Part shown: piece after piece, positions 7,425-16,391 of the stretch | How positions within the stretch are numbered: the first letter of the stretch is position 1 | How the letters are laid out: each line of letters opens with the position of its first letter | Assembly: GCA_902463265.1 (NCBI GenBank) | Contig: CABQEV010000003.1 | Span: 1-64,000, forward strand | From: UMGS1889 sp900556055 | GTDB lineage: Bacteria > Bacillota > Clostridia > Oscillospirales > Ruminococcaceae | Reading direction: 5' to 3' | DNA: 64,000 bases | Made by a program: the position numbers and the translations under genes | The notes under the pieces: generated by a model | The model's database searches: none | Told to the model about the DNA's origin: nothing | What the model saw: the letters and a program-made list of their open reading frames with translations, nothing else

Positions 7425-10400
7425 ATTTGTTGAACTTAAATGAGTCAAAGTCGAAATCGCAGCCGGGCAGGAACATGAAGATGACCTTGAATTTTCCATT
7501 GATCGGGTCGATTGCAAATGTGCGCTCGGTCGTTTCGTCAGATCTTTCAAATTCGATGATGCGGCGTTCTCTGCCGTTTTCATCGTTAAAGAAAACGTGG
7601 ATAGAATCGACATCGTTGTGCGTTTTGCCCTTGATCGTCAGTGATGAAACTCCGTCGGCGAGATCCATTCCGTCAAATTCAAGGCTGACGTTGTTGCCGA
7701 TGTGAGTTACAGAGCTGCCCGAAACCGTGAATGTGTCGCCGTAAATGCGGTCGCAGTCTGCGGCATTGTTCACTTCATAAGCCTTGTCAAGCTGTTTGCA
7801 GACAAATCCCTTGAAGGATATCTTGTGGTCGCTGTTCTTGAATCTGAAATAGAGATCGTGAACGCCCTTTATCACACTGTCCGATTTAACGGACAGATCA
7901 AAATATGTCTGCCATACAAATTCATGCTTATAGACAGCTTTTGCTATCGGTTCGTTGTCGGGCGAATCAAGCATTATCTCAACATCAAACGGCGTATCAA
8001 CGAACCAGTAGATGATAGGCAGGATAAATTCATCGGTTCCCGAATCGCCGAAATCTACCTTCTTAAATCCTACATAAGAGCTGTCGCCGGGACTGATGCC
8101 GCCCTGAATATCCTCTGCGGGAGTGACATCGGAAAAGCTGTAAAGCGTGCCGTAAACAAAATCATAGGGATAAAGAGTAGCCGTGCCCATGCCCGAAACG
8201 GAGAATTCAAGCTCGGAAATGATCTCGGGTGCGGGCTTGCCGTTGTCGGCTGTGCATCTCAGACGGAACTCGCCGTCGCCCAGTGCCTTAACGGTGCATG
8301 ATGTTTCACGGGAAATGACCTCGGCAATATTTGTTGCAACACCGCTGTTAGTGACCGCTTTCCATTGAATATTGCCCATGGTCGTGCTGAGCGGCAGGCA
8401 CTGCGCTGTGACCTCAGCCTCCGTGCAGTCGGGGGAAAGTGCCTGTGATGTTGCTTTCAGCGCAATTTTTCTTACGGGGATATCAGCCGTGACAGCTTCT
8501 TCCGCATTGCATTCGATGCAGGAAATACCCGCCTTTATCTCGGACGGAACAGCCTTCAGCATAAGCTTTTCATCGGGAAATCCAGCCGATCTGACGGTAA
8601 CTTCGATATCTCCCGCATGATCGGAAGCGGCAATGTATGCGACAAGCCTGCCGCTGAAAAGCTTCTTTGAGCCGCCCTTGTATTCATCGTAATCTGTGCT
8701 GTCGCCGCTGTCAAGTCCGACCAGCCTTGCCGCACCCGAAACGGTCACGAACATTCTGTTTCTTGCATTCTCGACGATATTTCCGTCCTTATCGGCTGTC
8801 GATATCTCAAGGAAGATCATATCCTCGCCGTCAGCTTTAAGCTCGGTCTTGTCGGGGGAAAGGCATATCTTCACACCATCGCCGAACGAACGGCGGATAT
8901 CCTCGCCGATAACATTTCCGTCAGCGTCATAAGCAATGGCTTTCAGTTCGCCGCTTTCATAGGGGACACGCCATTCGGCACTCAGCTTTTTTCCGTGCCT
9001 GACATCAATTTCATGTTTGCCGAGAGATCTGCCGTTCAGGAAAAGCTCGCAGACAGGCGCATTTGTGTAAGCCATGACATCAATAAGCTGACCGTCATTG
9101 AAATCCCAGTAGGGGAGAAGGTAAATGACATTTTTGTCCGTCCAGCAGGATTGATAAAGATAATATGTATCCTTTTTCAGACCTGCCGTGTCTATCTGTC
9201 CATAATACGCATTCTTCGTGGAATACGGAGTAGGTTCGCCGATGTAGTCAGCGCCCGTCCAGATGAACTGTCCGCAGGAAAAATCGGTATCCCTGTCCCA
9301 GATTATCGAGGACTGCGGAGTCCTGTCGCCCACGCCCGCACGGCAGTTTTCGAGCGATGAACACTGAAGATCCTCATATGTCTTGACAGCCGAATCTATC
9401 GGGAAATGATAGATTCCGCGGCTCTGGACTCTTGCCGCAGTTTCGCTTCCGTAGATGATATGGTCGGGGAACTTTTTGTGATGCTCCTCATAGAGATTTT
9501 CGCAGTAGTTATATCCCGAAAGCTTCAGAAGATCGGCACATTTCTGAGCGCCCTCCCATGGGATATAGTTCGAGCCGATAGTCGCCATGCCATTGCCCTC
9601 GGGATCGTGCTTTCTGACTTCATCACGCAGGGACGCAGTTATCTCAGGCGCATTTTCACGGCAGTGAGTGTCGTAGATCTCATTTCCGATCGACCACATA
9701 ACAACGGACGGGTGACAGCGGTCACGCTTTACCCAGCTTTCAACGTCCATTTTGTATCGGTCATCGAAAAATCTCGCATAGTCAAACTCTGTTTTTTTCA
9801 GCTCCCACATATCAAAAGCCTCGGAATCAACGAGAATTCCAAGCTCATCGCAGAGATCCATAAGCTCGCAGGACGGCATATTGTGCGATGTGCGGACAGC
9901 GTTTGCACCCATTTCCTTCATGAGCGTAAGCTGACGTTTTGTCGCAGTCTTATTGACAGCCGCACCAAGACAGCCAAGGTCATGATGCAGGCAGACGCCG
10001 TTCATTTTAAGCTTTCTGCCGTTCAGGAAAAATCCGTCGGGCGTAAATTCGGCCGTCCTGAATCCGATCCTTCTTTCCTGACTGTCGATAACGGTTTCAT
10101 TTTTTATTAATTCACTTTGCAGGGTATACAGCTTCGGGCAGTCAATATCCCACTCAGTGACATTCGGACATTCTGCCGTCACGCTGACCGAATGCGAACC
10201 GCAGGCTTCTGCGACCGTAACGTCACCGTCATAGATCCTGTGGCGGACGCTGTAAGTTTCATCAGCCCCGACTGTTTCCGATGCGATCTTTGCGGTATAT
10301 CCGCTTTCGCTGCGTTTTGCGGAGAAATATATTCCGTCCGTTGTGAAATGAGCCTTGTTTCGTTCAAAAAAATAAACGGGACGGAAAATTCCTGTGCCCG

Positions 10401-10794
10401 AATACCAGCGTGAGTTGGGTGCTTCATGTCTGACGAAAACGATAACATCATTATGACCGTCAGCAAGGAGTTCGGTCACATCGAATTCAAATGTGGAATA
10501 GCCGTATTTCCAATCGCCCGCAAGCTTTCCGTTCACGAAAACAGACGAGTTGAAATACACTCCCTCAAATCTCAGAGAATATGACATGTCCGATATTTTG
10601 GACAGTGAGAATTCCTTGCGGTATACTCCGAGGGACGGTTCATAGAGGTCGTTCACCTGATGTATAAGCCAGTCGTGCGGGATATCAACAGCCTTCCAGC
10701 CGATATTTCCGGGAGATGAAAGGATAGCTTTTTCGTCAGTGCCAAGGGGCAGCTTTGCGAATTTCCAGTTGTCGCAGAAAAGATTTTTATGCAT
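7423..10794 (-). CDS. GH2 family beta-galactosidase-like glycoside hydrolase
   Basis: A 1123-residue cytoplasmic enzyme with no signal peptide. Order: GH2 sugar-binding sandwich (about 1-145, with HDWLIHQ and RWYSGTGIFRPVY), immunoglobulin-like GH2 domain (150-250), TIM barrel (255-540), a DUF4982-like segment (545-640), an Ig-like domain (645-740) and a C-terminal beta-rich region to the end. The acid/base Glu is residue 372 in MWSIGNEIYD and the nucleophile Glu is 451 in IIYGSETAA; RTSHNMPS supplies the substrate-site Asn/His. Beta-galactosidase is the most likely activity, but GH2 members of this architecture also include beta-glucuronidases and mannosidases, so specificity is open. Monocistronic, with its own promoter. 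Confidence 0.9.
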   Translation of the reverse strand: MHKNLFCDNWKFAKLPLGTDEKAILSSPGNIGWKAVDIPHDWLIHQVNDLYEPSLGVYRKEFSLSKISDMSYSLRFEGVYFNSSVFVNGKLAGDWKYGYSTFEFDVTELLADGHNDVIVFVRHEAPNSRWYSGTGIFRPVYFFERNKAHFTTDGIYFSAKRSESGYTAKIASETVGADETYSVRHRIYDGDVTVAEACGSHSVSVTAECPNVTEWDIDCPKLYTLQSELIKNETVIDSQERRIGFRTAEFTPDGFFLNGRKLKMNGVCLHHDLGCLGAAVNKTATKRQLTLMKEMGANAVRTSHNMPSCELMDLCDELGILVDSEAFDMWELKKTEFDYARFFDDRYKMDVESWVKRDRCHPSVVMWSIGNEIYDTHCRENAPEITASLRDEVRKHDPEGNGMATIGSNYIPWEGAQKCADLLKLSGYNYCENLYEEHHKKFPDHIIYGSETAARVQSRGIYHFPIDSAVKTYEDLQCSSLENCRAGVGDRTPQSSIIWDRDTDFSCGQFIWTGADYIGEPTPYSTKNAYYGQIDTAGLKKDTYYLYQSCWTDKNVIYLLPYWDFNDGQLIDVMAYTNAPVCELFLNGRSLGKHEIDVRHGKKLSAEWRVPYESGELKAIAYDADGNVIGEDIRRSFGDGVKICLSPDKTELKADGEDMIFLEISTADKDGNIVENARNRMFVTVSGAARLVGLDSGDSTDYDEYKGGSKKLFSGRLVAYIAASDHAGDIEVTVRSAGFPDEKLMLKAVPSEIKAGISCIECNAEEAVTADIPVRKIALKATSQALSPDCTEAEVTAQCLPLSTTMGNIQWKAVTNSGVATNIAEVISRETSCTVKALGDGEFRLRCTADNGKPAPEIISELEFSVSGMGTATLYPYDFVYGTLYSFSDVTPAEDIQGGISPGDSSYVGFKKVDFGDSGTDEFILPIIYWFVDTPFDVEIMLDSPDNEPIAKAVYKHEFVWQTYFDLSVKSDSVIKGVHDLYFRFKNSDHKISFKGFVCKQLDKAYEVNNAADCDRIYGDTFTVSGSSVTHIGNNVSLEFDGMDLADGVSSLTIKGKTHNDVDSIHVFFNDENGRERRIIEFERSDETTERTFAIDPINGKFKVIFMFLPGCDFDFDSFKFNK

Positions 10795-10825
10795 AATATA
10801 AGCCTCTCATTTTGGTTTTTCATAC

Positions 10826-10854
10826 ATTATAAAGCACCTTCAACGATATGTCAA
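10826..10854 (-). promoter_or_regulatory. Sigma-A-type promoter of the GH2 gene
   Basis: On the minus strand a perfect TTGACA, 17 bases and TATAAT lie 32 bases before the GH2 start codon. No palindromic operator is obvious beside it. Confidence 0.8.
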
Positions 10855-10895
10855 TAGAATAAATTAACGCTTTTTGTGAGAAATTAACATAAAAG

Positions 10896-10921
10896 GCTGT
10901 CGGATATATTCCCGGCAGCCA
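10896..10921 (-). terminator. Terminator after the TauE gene
   Basis: GGCTGCCGGG pairs with a CCGACAGCC-type arm just past the stop at 10926, followed on the minus strand by TTTTATGTT. Confidence 0.7.
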
Positions 10922-10925
10922 TGTA

Positions 10926-11696
10926 TCAGCCTATGTGATTTACAACGATTATTGATATTCCGAGAAGTGCAAGAACAGTGCCGGTAGCACGGTTAAGCAC
11001 TGTCGGGCTTGCCTTGTTTGCGAATTTTGCGGCGATCTGCGCCCATAAAAGCGTAGATGCAACGCAGAACAGCAGACACCACAGATCAGGCATTCCGCCT
11101 ATCGCAAAGTGGCTGACAGCACCCGTCAGTGCAGTGAATGCCATGATAAAAACGCTGGTTCCGACAGCCGTTTTAAGCTCATATCCGAGTACGCTTGTGA
11201 GGATAAGCAGCATCATCATTCCGCCGCCCGCGCCGATAAATCCGCAGATAAAGCCGATAAGCACGCCGCATATCACCGACTGTATGAAACGCTTCTTCGG
11301 GTCGGCCTTTTCCATCGCTTCCTTAGGTGTCATTACAGGCTTCACGATGAATTTTATTCCGAGCAGCAGAGTCATGTAGACGGAAAAGCTGCCCATCGTT
11401 GTGTTCGGCACAAGCTTTGCTATGCAGCTGCCGACCATAGTGAAAACAAGCACGGAAATCATCATGACGATGCCGTTTTTCACATCGAGATTTTTGTTTT
11501 TTCCGTAGGTGTATGCGCTGACCGCACTTGCGAGAACGTCGCTTGCCAAGGCAATTCCGACCGCTTCATATGCGGGCATTCCGAGAAATGTTATCAGCAT
11601 CGGGCTTATGACAGCCGCAGCGCTCATTCCCGCAAAGCCTGTTCCGAGGCCTGCGCCTATTCCTGCAATAAAGCAGATAATAAATTTAAAAAGCAT
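10926..11696 (-). CDS. TauE/SafE family sulfite/organosulfonate exporter-like protein
   Basis: A 256-residue polytopic membrane protein (about 8 segments) of the TauE/SafE family. Gly-rich helices such as AGIGAGLGTGFAGMSAA at the N-terminus and GFICGFIGAGGGMMMLL near the centre are the two inverted-repeat family signatures. Members export sulfite or small organic acids; the substrate here is unknown. It directly abuts the MarR gene (its start codon is next to the MarR stop), so the pair is an operon in which the regulator comes first. Confidence 0.88.
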   Translation of the reverse strand: MLFKFIICFIAGIGAGLGTGFAGMSAAAVISPMLITFLGMPAYEAVGIALASDVLASAVSAYTYGKNKNLDVKNGIVMMISVLVFTMVGSCIAKLVPNTTMGSFSVYMTLLLGIKFIVKPVMTPKEAMEKADPKKRFIQSVICGVLIGFICGFIGAGGGMMMLLILTSVLGYELKTAVGTSVFIMAFTALTGAVSHFAIGGMPDLWCLLFCVASTLLWAQIAAKFANKASPTVLNRATGTVLALLGISIIVVNHIG

Positions 11697-12140
11697 TTAT
11701 TTTTCCTCAATTTCTTTCAGATATTTTTCGGAATTTTCGCTTATTTTTTTTAGAACATTTTTAATGACCCTTTTGTCATTTTCGGGGATACCGTCTGTCA
11801 GCACCGCACTGAATTCTTTATGTGCATTCCGCCCTTCGGAAATTATTGCATCGGCAGAGGGACAAAGCTTTATATGTGAGGTCTTCCTGTTTCCGTTTTT
11901 GTATGACTTCGAGATAAATCCGCGTTCTTCAAGAGTTCTCAGTGATGATGAAACGTGCGATTTAACAGGCAAACGCTGTTCGACTATATCCGCAGCCGTG
12001 TCATACTGAGGATTGTTCGCCAAAAAAAGGAGTATGTCAAGCTCGGTTCTTTTCAGACCGTATTTTTCGCAGACAGGGTTCATGATATGGCTGTAAATAT
12101 GCTTTGCATAAGCTCTGAAAGAAAAATATTCGGAAAGCAT
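11697..12140 (-). CDS. MarR family transcriptional regulator
   Basis: A 147-residue winged-helix protein. The recognition region reads AADIVEQRLPVKSHVSSSLR and the wing LEERGFISKSYKNGNRK, as in MarR repressors. It lies first in the operon with the TauE-type exporter and probably controls it in response to a small ligand. Upstream (12150-12185) the sequence GTTCG-TTTTAGAAC-TATTTTAAAC contains AT-rich inverted half sites that could be its operator. Confidence 0.88.
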   Translation of the reverse strand: MLSEYFSFRAYAKHIYSHIMNPVCEKYGLKRTELDILLFLANNPQYDTAADIVEQRLPVKSHVSSSLRTLEERGFISKSYKNGNRKTSHIKLCPSADAIISEGRNAHKEFSAVLTDGIPENDKRVIKNVLKKISENSEKYLKEIEEK

Positions 12141-12252
12141 GCTATCATCTCCGATTGTTCGTTTTAGAACTATTTTAAACTATTATGACTCAATGTTCAA
12201 CATCATTTTTTGATATGTTTATTGCTAAGAAATGAACTCAAACGGTCGGAGT

Positions 12253-12282
12253 TTTCCAAAATTCTGATGGTTTTTATTATGA
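12253..12282 (+). repeat. Relic of the right end of the 110-bp hairpin element
   Basis: The stretch resembles the last ~30 bases of the elements at 25823-25932 and 37206-37315 (CCATAATTCTAATGG then TTTTTATTATA). It runs directly into the 137-bp repeat copy that starts at 12284, the same order seen at 37.3 kb. Confidence 0.5.
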
Positions 12283-12283
12283 C

Positions 12284-12420
12284 GCAATATATCCCCGTGA
12301 TGCCCACACTTTTTATGAATATCACTATCCTGCGGAAAAACAAAAGGAACGGTGCCCGCAGACCTTCGGCAAAAAAGCAAAGGCTGCGGACACCGCCCGG
12401 TGAAATTATCCGAAAAAATT
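12284..12420 (-). repeat. 137-bp intergenic repeat, copy 1
   Basis: Orientation is defined by an end reading TTTTTTCGGATAATTTCAC; here that end is on the minus strand at 12420, touching the stop codon of the GH31 gene. The other end reads CACGGGGATATATTGCGTC. The interior is diverged but keeps CTTTTTTGCC, TTTGTTTTTCCGCAGG and ATATTCATA blocks. One of six copies in the window (also 14804, 19107, 37327, 46770, 50268). Confidence 0.7.
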
Positions 12421-14488
12421 ATTTGATATCGGCACAAAGCTCGATGGAAGGCTCAGAGGAGCGGACGGTGATATCACGGTTCTCCTTGATGACGGTCAGA
12501 GTTACATAGTTGTTCTTGTTATAGTAATTCTTGGTTTCGCCGTCGTCGGTGTACATGAGATAATTTGCCTTGTAATCGAGGTAGCCGAGGAGGGTAAGCT
12601 TTTTGAGATCTATGTCGGCTGTCGATTCTGCGGCATCTGCAAGCGGGATAAAGTGTCCCTTTCTTACGAAGAACACAAGCTCGTCAAGGTCAACGTTGAT
12701 ATAGTTGTGTCCCTTGGGCATGATGTGTGTTTCATACGAACCGTCGGGGAGATACTTAACTCTCAGCATTTCCTCGGGGAGATAAACATAGCGTCCCCTT
12801 GCATTCTGCTCATAGACGGGGGCGATCATTACGGAATCGCCGATCATAAGCTGATCCTCAACTCTTGCGGCAAAGCTGTCGTCGGGGAAATCGAAAGCCA
12901 GCGGGCGGAAATACATATCGTCATTCAGCACCGCCTTGACATATTCGCTGTAAATATACGGCATAAGGCGGTATCTCAGGCGGATAATGTTTGCATATGC
13001 TTCGGTATGTCCGAAACGGTAGACCTCTTGATTTCGTGTGCCGTCAGCGGAATGATTTCTCATAAGCGGCGTAAATACGGCAAATGCGAGCCATCTCAGC
13101 ATAAGGTCGGGAGTTGTGTCATTTCCGAAGCCGCCGACATCTGCGCCTGTATAGAGGAAGCCGCACATATTGAGCGAGGGCATCATCTTGATGTTAAGGA
13201 GCAGGTGCGACCACCATGAGCAGTTGTCGCCCGTCCAGATGCCGCTGTATCTGTGCATTCCGATGAATGACGAACGTGAGATCATAAGCATTCTCTTGTT
13301 CGGGTCGATGCGCTCGAATGCTTCTGCGGCTGCCTTGGTCATGTTTGCGCCGTAAAGATTATGCACCTTGGAATGCGGGATCCTTTCGCCGTTTACAGTA
13401 TGGTAAAATCTGTTGTAATCGGCGGGATTGTTGAAAATTCCCGAAACAGTTCCCGTCATCTCGAAAAAGCTCTTGATGCCGAGATTTTCGTTTCTGAGTC
13501 TGTCTGCCTTTTCCATTGCCTCGGAAAGACCTTCTTCGGAATAGAAGATCGCAGGCTCGTTCATGTCGTTCCAGAATCCGTCAATGCCCATTTCGGTCAG
13601 GCGGCGGTATTTGTCGCCGAACCACTGCCTTGCTTCGGGCATGAAGAAGTCGGGGAAATGCGTTCTTCCGGGCCATACGCCTGCTACGAAATCCGAACCG
13701 TCCGCACGCTTGCAGAAATAGCCCTTTTCCTTGCCTTCCTCATAGACATCATAGCCGTCCTCGATCTTAACGCCTGCGTCGATTATCGGAACAAGGTGGA
13801 TATTCCTGCTTTTCATCTCGCTTACGAAATCCCTGAATTCGGGGAATTTAGTTTCATCAACGGTGAAATCCTTGTAGTCCTTCATGTAGTCGATGTCCAT
13901 GAAAACGGAATCAAGCGGAATGCCTGCCGATCTGTGACTGTCAACCACCTCGCGGATATCGTCAGCTGTTCTGTATCCCCATCTGCTCTGCTGATAGCCG
14001 AATGCCCAGAGGGGAGGGATATAGCTCTTGCCTATAAGCTGGCGGAACTCACGGACAACATTGGTTATGCTGTCGCCTGCGATGAAATAGATAACAGCAT
14101 TGTCGTCATGGATATCAATAGTGAGAATATCGTAATCTGTGTAGCCGACATCGTAATGGATATAAGCGGGGGTATCAATAAATACCGCAAAATGTATGCA
14201 GCCCGAAACGGCGATAAAATTGTGCGAACCGTAAAGAGCTGTTTTGTTTTCGGTGTGAACGCAGTCGTCGCTGTTCTTGGATTCATAGTGCCAGCCGCGC
14301 TTGTTTATTCCTCTGTTTGCTTCGCCCAGACCGTACACGATGTCATGCTCGGCAAGCTTGCAGGTCAGCACTATATGTCCCTCGGACTTTGCAGTGCCGA
14401 AAACAGGCAGATCGCCTTCATCGGTGTGGATGTTTGAGGAAACTGCATCGGTTTCCATGGGTGAACCGTAAATATACTTTCTTATCAT
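12419..14488 (-). CDS. GH31 family alpha-glucosidase (or alpha-xylosidase)
   Basis: A 689-residue GH31 enzyme without signal peptide, so intracellular. The nucleophile Asp is residue 308 in DGFWNDMNEP and the acid/base Asp is 421 in GIWTGDNCSWW. N-terminal beta-sandwich (1-150, with YGLGEANRG), TIM barrel (155-500), two C-terminal beta domains. It hydrolyses terminal alpha-linked glucose (or xylose) from oligosaccharides; the choice cannot be settled by eye. Start at 14488, after GGAAGGAGAGAG. The large gap upstream contains a palindromic operator-like site at 14696. Confidence 0.92.
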   Translation of the reverse strand: MIRKYIYGSPMETDAVSSNIHTDEGDLPVFGTAKSEGHIVLTCKLAEHDIVYGLGEANRGINKRGWHYESKNSDDCVHTENKTALYGSHNFIAVSGCIHFAVFIDTPAYIHYDVGYTDYDILTIDIHDDNAVIYFIAGDSITNVVREFRQLIGKSYIPPLWAFGYQQSRWGYRTADDIREVVDSHRSAGIPLDSVFMDIDYMKDYKDFTVDETKFPEFRDFVSEMKSRNIHLVPIIDAGVKIEDGYDVYEEGKEKGYFCKRADGSDFVAGVWPGRTHFPDFFMPEARQWFGDKYRRLTEMGIDGFWNDMNEPAIFYSEEGLSEAMEKADRLRNENLGIKSFFEMTGTVSGIFNNPADYNRFYHTVNGERIPHSKVHNLYGANMTKAAAEAFERIDPNKRMLMISRSSFIGMHRYSGIWTGDNCSWWSHLLLNIKMMPSLNMCGFLYTGADVGGFGNDTTPDLMLRWLAFAVFTPLMRNHSADGTRNQEVYRFGHTEAYANIIRLRYRLMPYIYSEYVKAVLNDDMYFRPLAFDFPDDSFAARVEDQLMIGDSVMIAPVYEQNARGRYVYLPEEMLRVKYLPDGSYETHIMPKGHNYINVDLDELVFFVRKGHFIPLADAAESTADIDLKKLTLLGYLDYKANYLMYTDDGETKNYYNKNNYVTLTVIKENRDITVRSSEPSIELCADIK

Positions 14489-14695
14489 TATGACTCTCTC
14501 CTTCCGTCAAGGGGGGGATAATTACTTCTTTTCTTTCTTCTTTTGTGAATTATAGCAACAGTTTTGACGGTGTTCATCAACTTTGTGTTTCTTAGATATG
14601 TATTTGATGTTAATTTCGGAGGGTAAGTTAGAAAAAAATAAACTATTGCTGTCAGACATTGGGCAAAGTCACGTCACTGACGATAATGCACAAAA

Positions 14696-14710
14696 ATGAA
14701 AACGTTTCAT
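14696..14710. promoter_or_regulatory. LacI/CcpA-type operator-like palindrome
   Basis: ATGAAA-A-CGTTTCAT is nearly a perfect inverted repeat with the central CG of LacI/GalR-family operators. It resembles a cre site but is one base short of the usual 14-base core. It lies in the 536-base gap between the GH31 gene and the VTC operon, about 207 bases from the GH31 start, so it could control either unit. Inference only. Confidence 0.4.
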
Positions 14711-14803
14711 TATGCAAAATAACAAAAGTGAAGCTCTGTACCGTGCTTTTATTATTATACTATATTATAAGGATATTGTGAGGGTAAGCAGTGTTTGATG
14801 TTA

Positions 14804-14941
14804 AATTTTTTCGGGATATTTCACTTTGATATGACCGCTCTTTCCGCATGAAGCCGCAGCTTTTCATATGACCGTGACCTTTGTCCGCCCGGCAGAATGA
14901 TATTTCCATCAGCTTTTCCGAGCGTCACGGCGATATATTGC
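14804..14941 (+). repeat. 137-bp intergenic repeat, copy 2
   Basis: Plus orientation: begins AATTTTTTCGGGATATTTCAC and ends CACGGCGATATATTGCGTC. The interior shares GCCGCAGCTTTTC, GACCGTGACCTTTG and ATGATATTTCCATCAG with the copy at 37327 read on the minus strand. Lies between the divergent GH31 and VTC genes. The rest of that gap (14489-14800) holds AT-rich promoter-like sequence (TATACTATATTATAA near 14757) and the palindrome at 14696. Confidence 0.7.
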
Positions 14942-15024
14942 GTCCGAAAGTAAAAAGCCTGTAAGCTTTAAGAAAAGTTTAAGGGAACTGTCGTATCATA
15001 GTATCATCGAAAGGAGAGATGAGC

Positions 15025-15741
15025 ATGGCATACCGGTCAATATTCAAGCGCCGTGAGATGAAATTCATGCTGAGTCCCGATAAATACAGCGAATTCAGAA
15101 AGCTGATATCACCCTATATGTCGGAGGACAGCTATGGCCTGCATACGATATGCAGTATATATTTCGATACCGATGACAACCGCATAATCCGCACGTCCCT
15201 GGAAAAGCCCGAATACAAGGAAAAGCTCCGCCTGAGAAGCTACGGAGTTCCGAGGTCGGGCAGTCAGACGGTATTTCTTGAACTGAAAAAGAAGTACAAA
15301 AAGATCGTCTACAAAAGAAGGATACAGACCACGCTCGACAAGGCAAACGGATACATCAGGACAGGAAAGCTTGACGACAGCAGTCAGATATTCAGTGAGA
15401 TCGACTATTTCAGAAGGTTTTACAATGCATATCCAAAGCTTTTCGTCGGATACGACAGGATCGCAATGTTCGGAAAGGAAGACCCAGAGCTTCGCATGAC
15501 ATTTGATTTCAGGATAAGATGCCGCAGAGAAAATCTTGACCTGAAATGCGGAGATCACGGCACATACATTATCCCCGACGGATATTCTCTGCTTGAGATC
15601 AAGATAGCAAAGGCGATGCCGATATGGCTTTCGGATATTCTGACACAGCTTGATATCTATCCCGTGTCATTCTCGAAATACGGCACATTTTATAAAAAGG
15701 AAATGAGAGGAGAACTTTCAATATGTTCACAAGTATCTTAA
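15025..15741 (+). CDS. VTC-domain polyphosphate polymerase
   Basis: A 238-residue protein of the VTC4-like catalytic family, which forms polyphosphate from ATP in a tunnel of basic beta strands. Visible elements: RREMKFML at the N-terminus, KLRLRSYG, FLELKKKYKKIVYKRR, RCRRENLDL, LLEIKIAKAMP and FSKYGTFY, giving the alternating K/R/E residues of the CYTH/VTC tunnel. I take the ATG at 15025, eight bases after AAGGAG; an ATG at 15019 is too close. No membrane segment, so it probably acts with the overlapping membrane protein DUF4956. First gene of a three-gene operon. Confidence 0.85.
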   Translation: MAYRSIFKRREMKFMLSPDKYSEFRKLISPYMSEDSYGLHTICSIYFDTDDNRIIRTSLEKPEYKEKLRLRSYGVPRSGSQTVFLELKKKYKKIVYKRRIQTTLDKANGYIRTGKLDDSSQIFSEIDYFRRFYNAYPKLFVGYDRIAMFGKEDPELRMTFDFRIRCRRENLDLKCGDHGTYIIPDGYSLLEIKIAKAMPIWLSDILTQLDIYPVSFSKYGTFYKKEMRGELSICSQVS

Positions 15742-16391
15742 CATCAACGGAAACAACGATAGGTCAGTTTTTTATCTGCACCGTATCTTCAGCGGCAATA
15801 GGCTTTATCATTGCACTCAGCTATATGTTCAGGAGCAAATACAGCAAGAATTTCGTGTCAACGCTGGTTCTTCTGCCTGTCATAGTTCAGGCTGTGATAA
15901 TGCTTGTAAACGGAAATGTTGGAACAGGAGTCGCTGTCCTCGGCGCATTCAGCCTGATAAGATTCCGTTCCGTCCCCGGTACATCGCGTGAGATCGGTGC
16001 GATCTTCCTTGCAATGGCAGCAGGACTTGCCGCAGGAATGGGACATATCGCATTTGCATTTACATTCACAATTATAGTCTGCGTGATAATGATCGTTCTG
16101 ACAGCTGTAAATTTCGGCGGAAAGGACAAAAATATCTCAATGCTGAAAGTTACAGTCCCCGAGGATCTTAATTATTCGGAGATGTTTGACGATATCTTTG
16201 AAAAGTACACATCGAAGCATACTCTTGTAAGCGCAAAGACCGTTGATATGGGCAGTCTTTACGAGATCAGATACGAGGTCATGCTGAAGGACGAAAAGCA
16301 GACAAAATCAATGATCGATGAGATCAGATGCAGAAACGGAAACCTGACAGTTGTATGCGGAATGCCCCACACATCACAGGAGGAGTTATAA
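15723..16391 (+). CDS. DUF4956 domain membrane protein
   Basis: A 222-residue protein with about four N-terminal membrane helices (residues 15-130) and a soluble C-terminal ferredoxin-like part. The block GAFSLIRFRSVPGTSREIGA is the family hallmark. Overlaps the VTC gene by 19 bases. In many Clostridia DUF4956 follows VTC, so it is a probable membrane partner of the polyphosphate polymerase; this is inference from neighbourhood. AGGAG lies before its ATG. Confidence 0.88.
   Translation: MFTSILTSTETTIGQFFICTVSSAAIGFIIALSYMFRSKYSKNFVSTLVLLPVIVQAVIMLVNGNVGTGVAVLGAFSLIRFRSVPGTSREIGAIFLAMAAGLAAGMGHIAFAFTFTIIVCVIMIVLTAVNFGGKDKNISMLKVTVPEDLNYSEMFDDIFEKYTSKHTLVSAKTVDMGSLYEIRYEVMLKDEKQTKSMIDEIRCRNGNLTVVCGMPHTSQEEL

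Noticed and set aside
9406..10110. Long plus-strand open frame inside the GH2 gene
   Set aside because: Antisense to a protein with clear catalytic motifs; no domain or ribosome site.
12210..12509. Open frame of 99 codons in the gap between MarR and GH31
   Set aside because: It runs through the decayed hairpin-element end and the 137-bp repeat into the antisense of GH31; no ribosome site. The coding signal is that of the repeat.
14696..14710. True CcpA cre site
   Set aside because: One base shorter than the 14-base cre core; kept only as a LacI-type operator-like palindrome.
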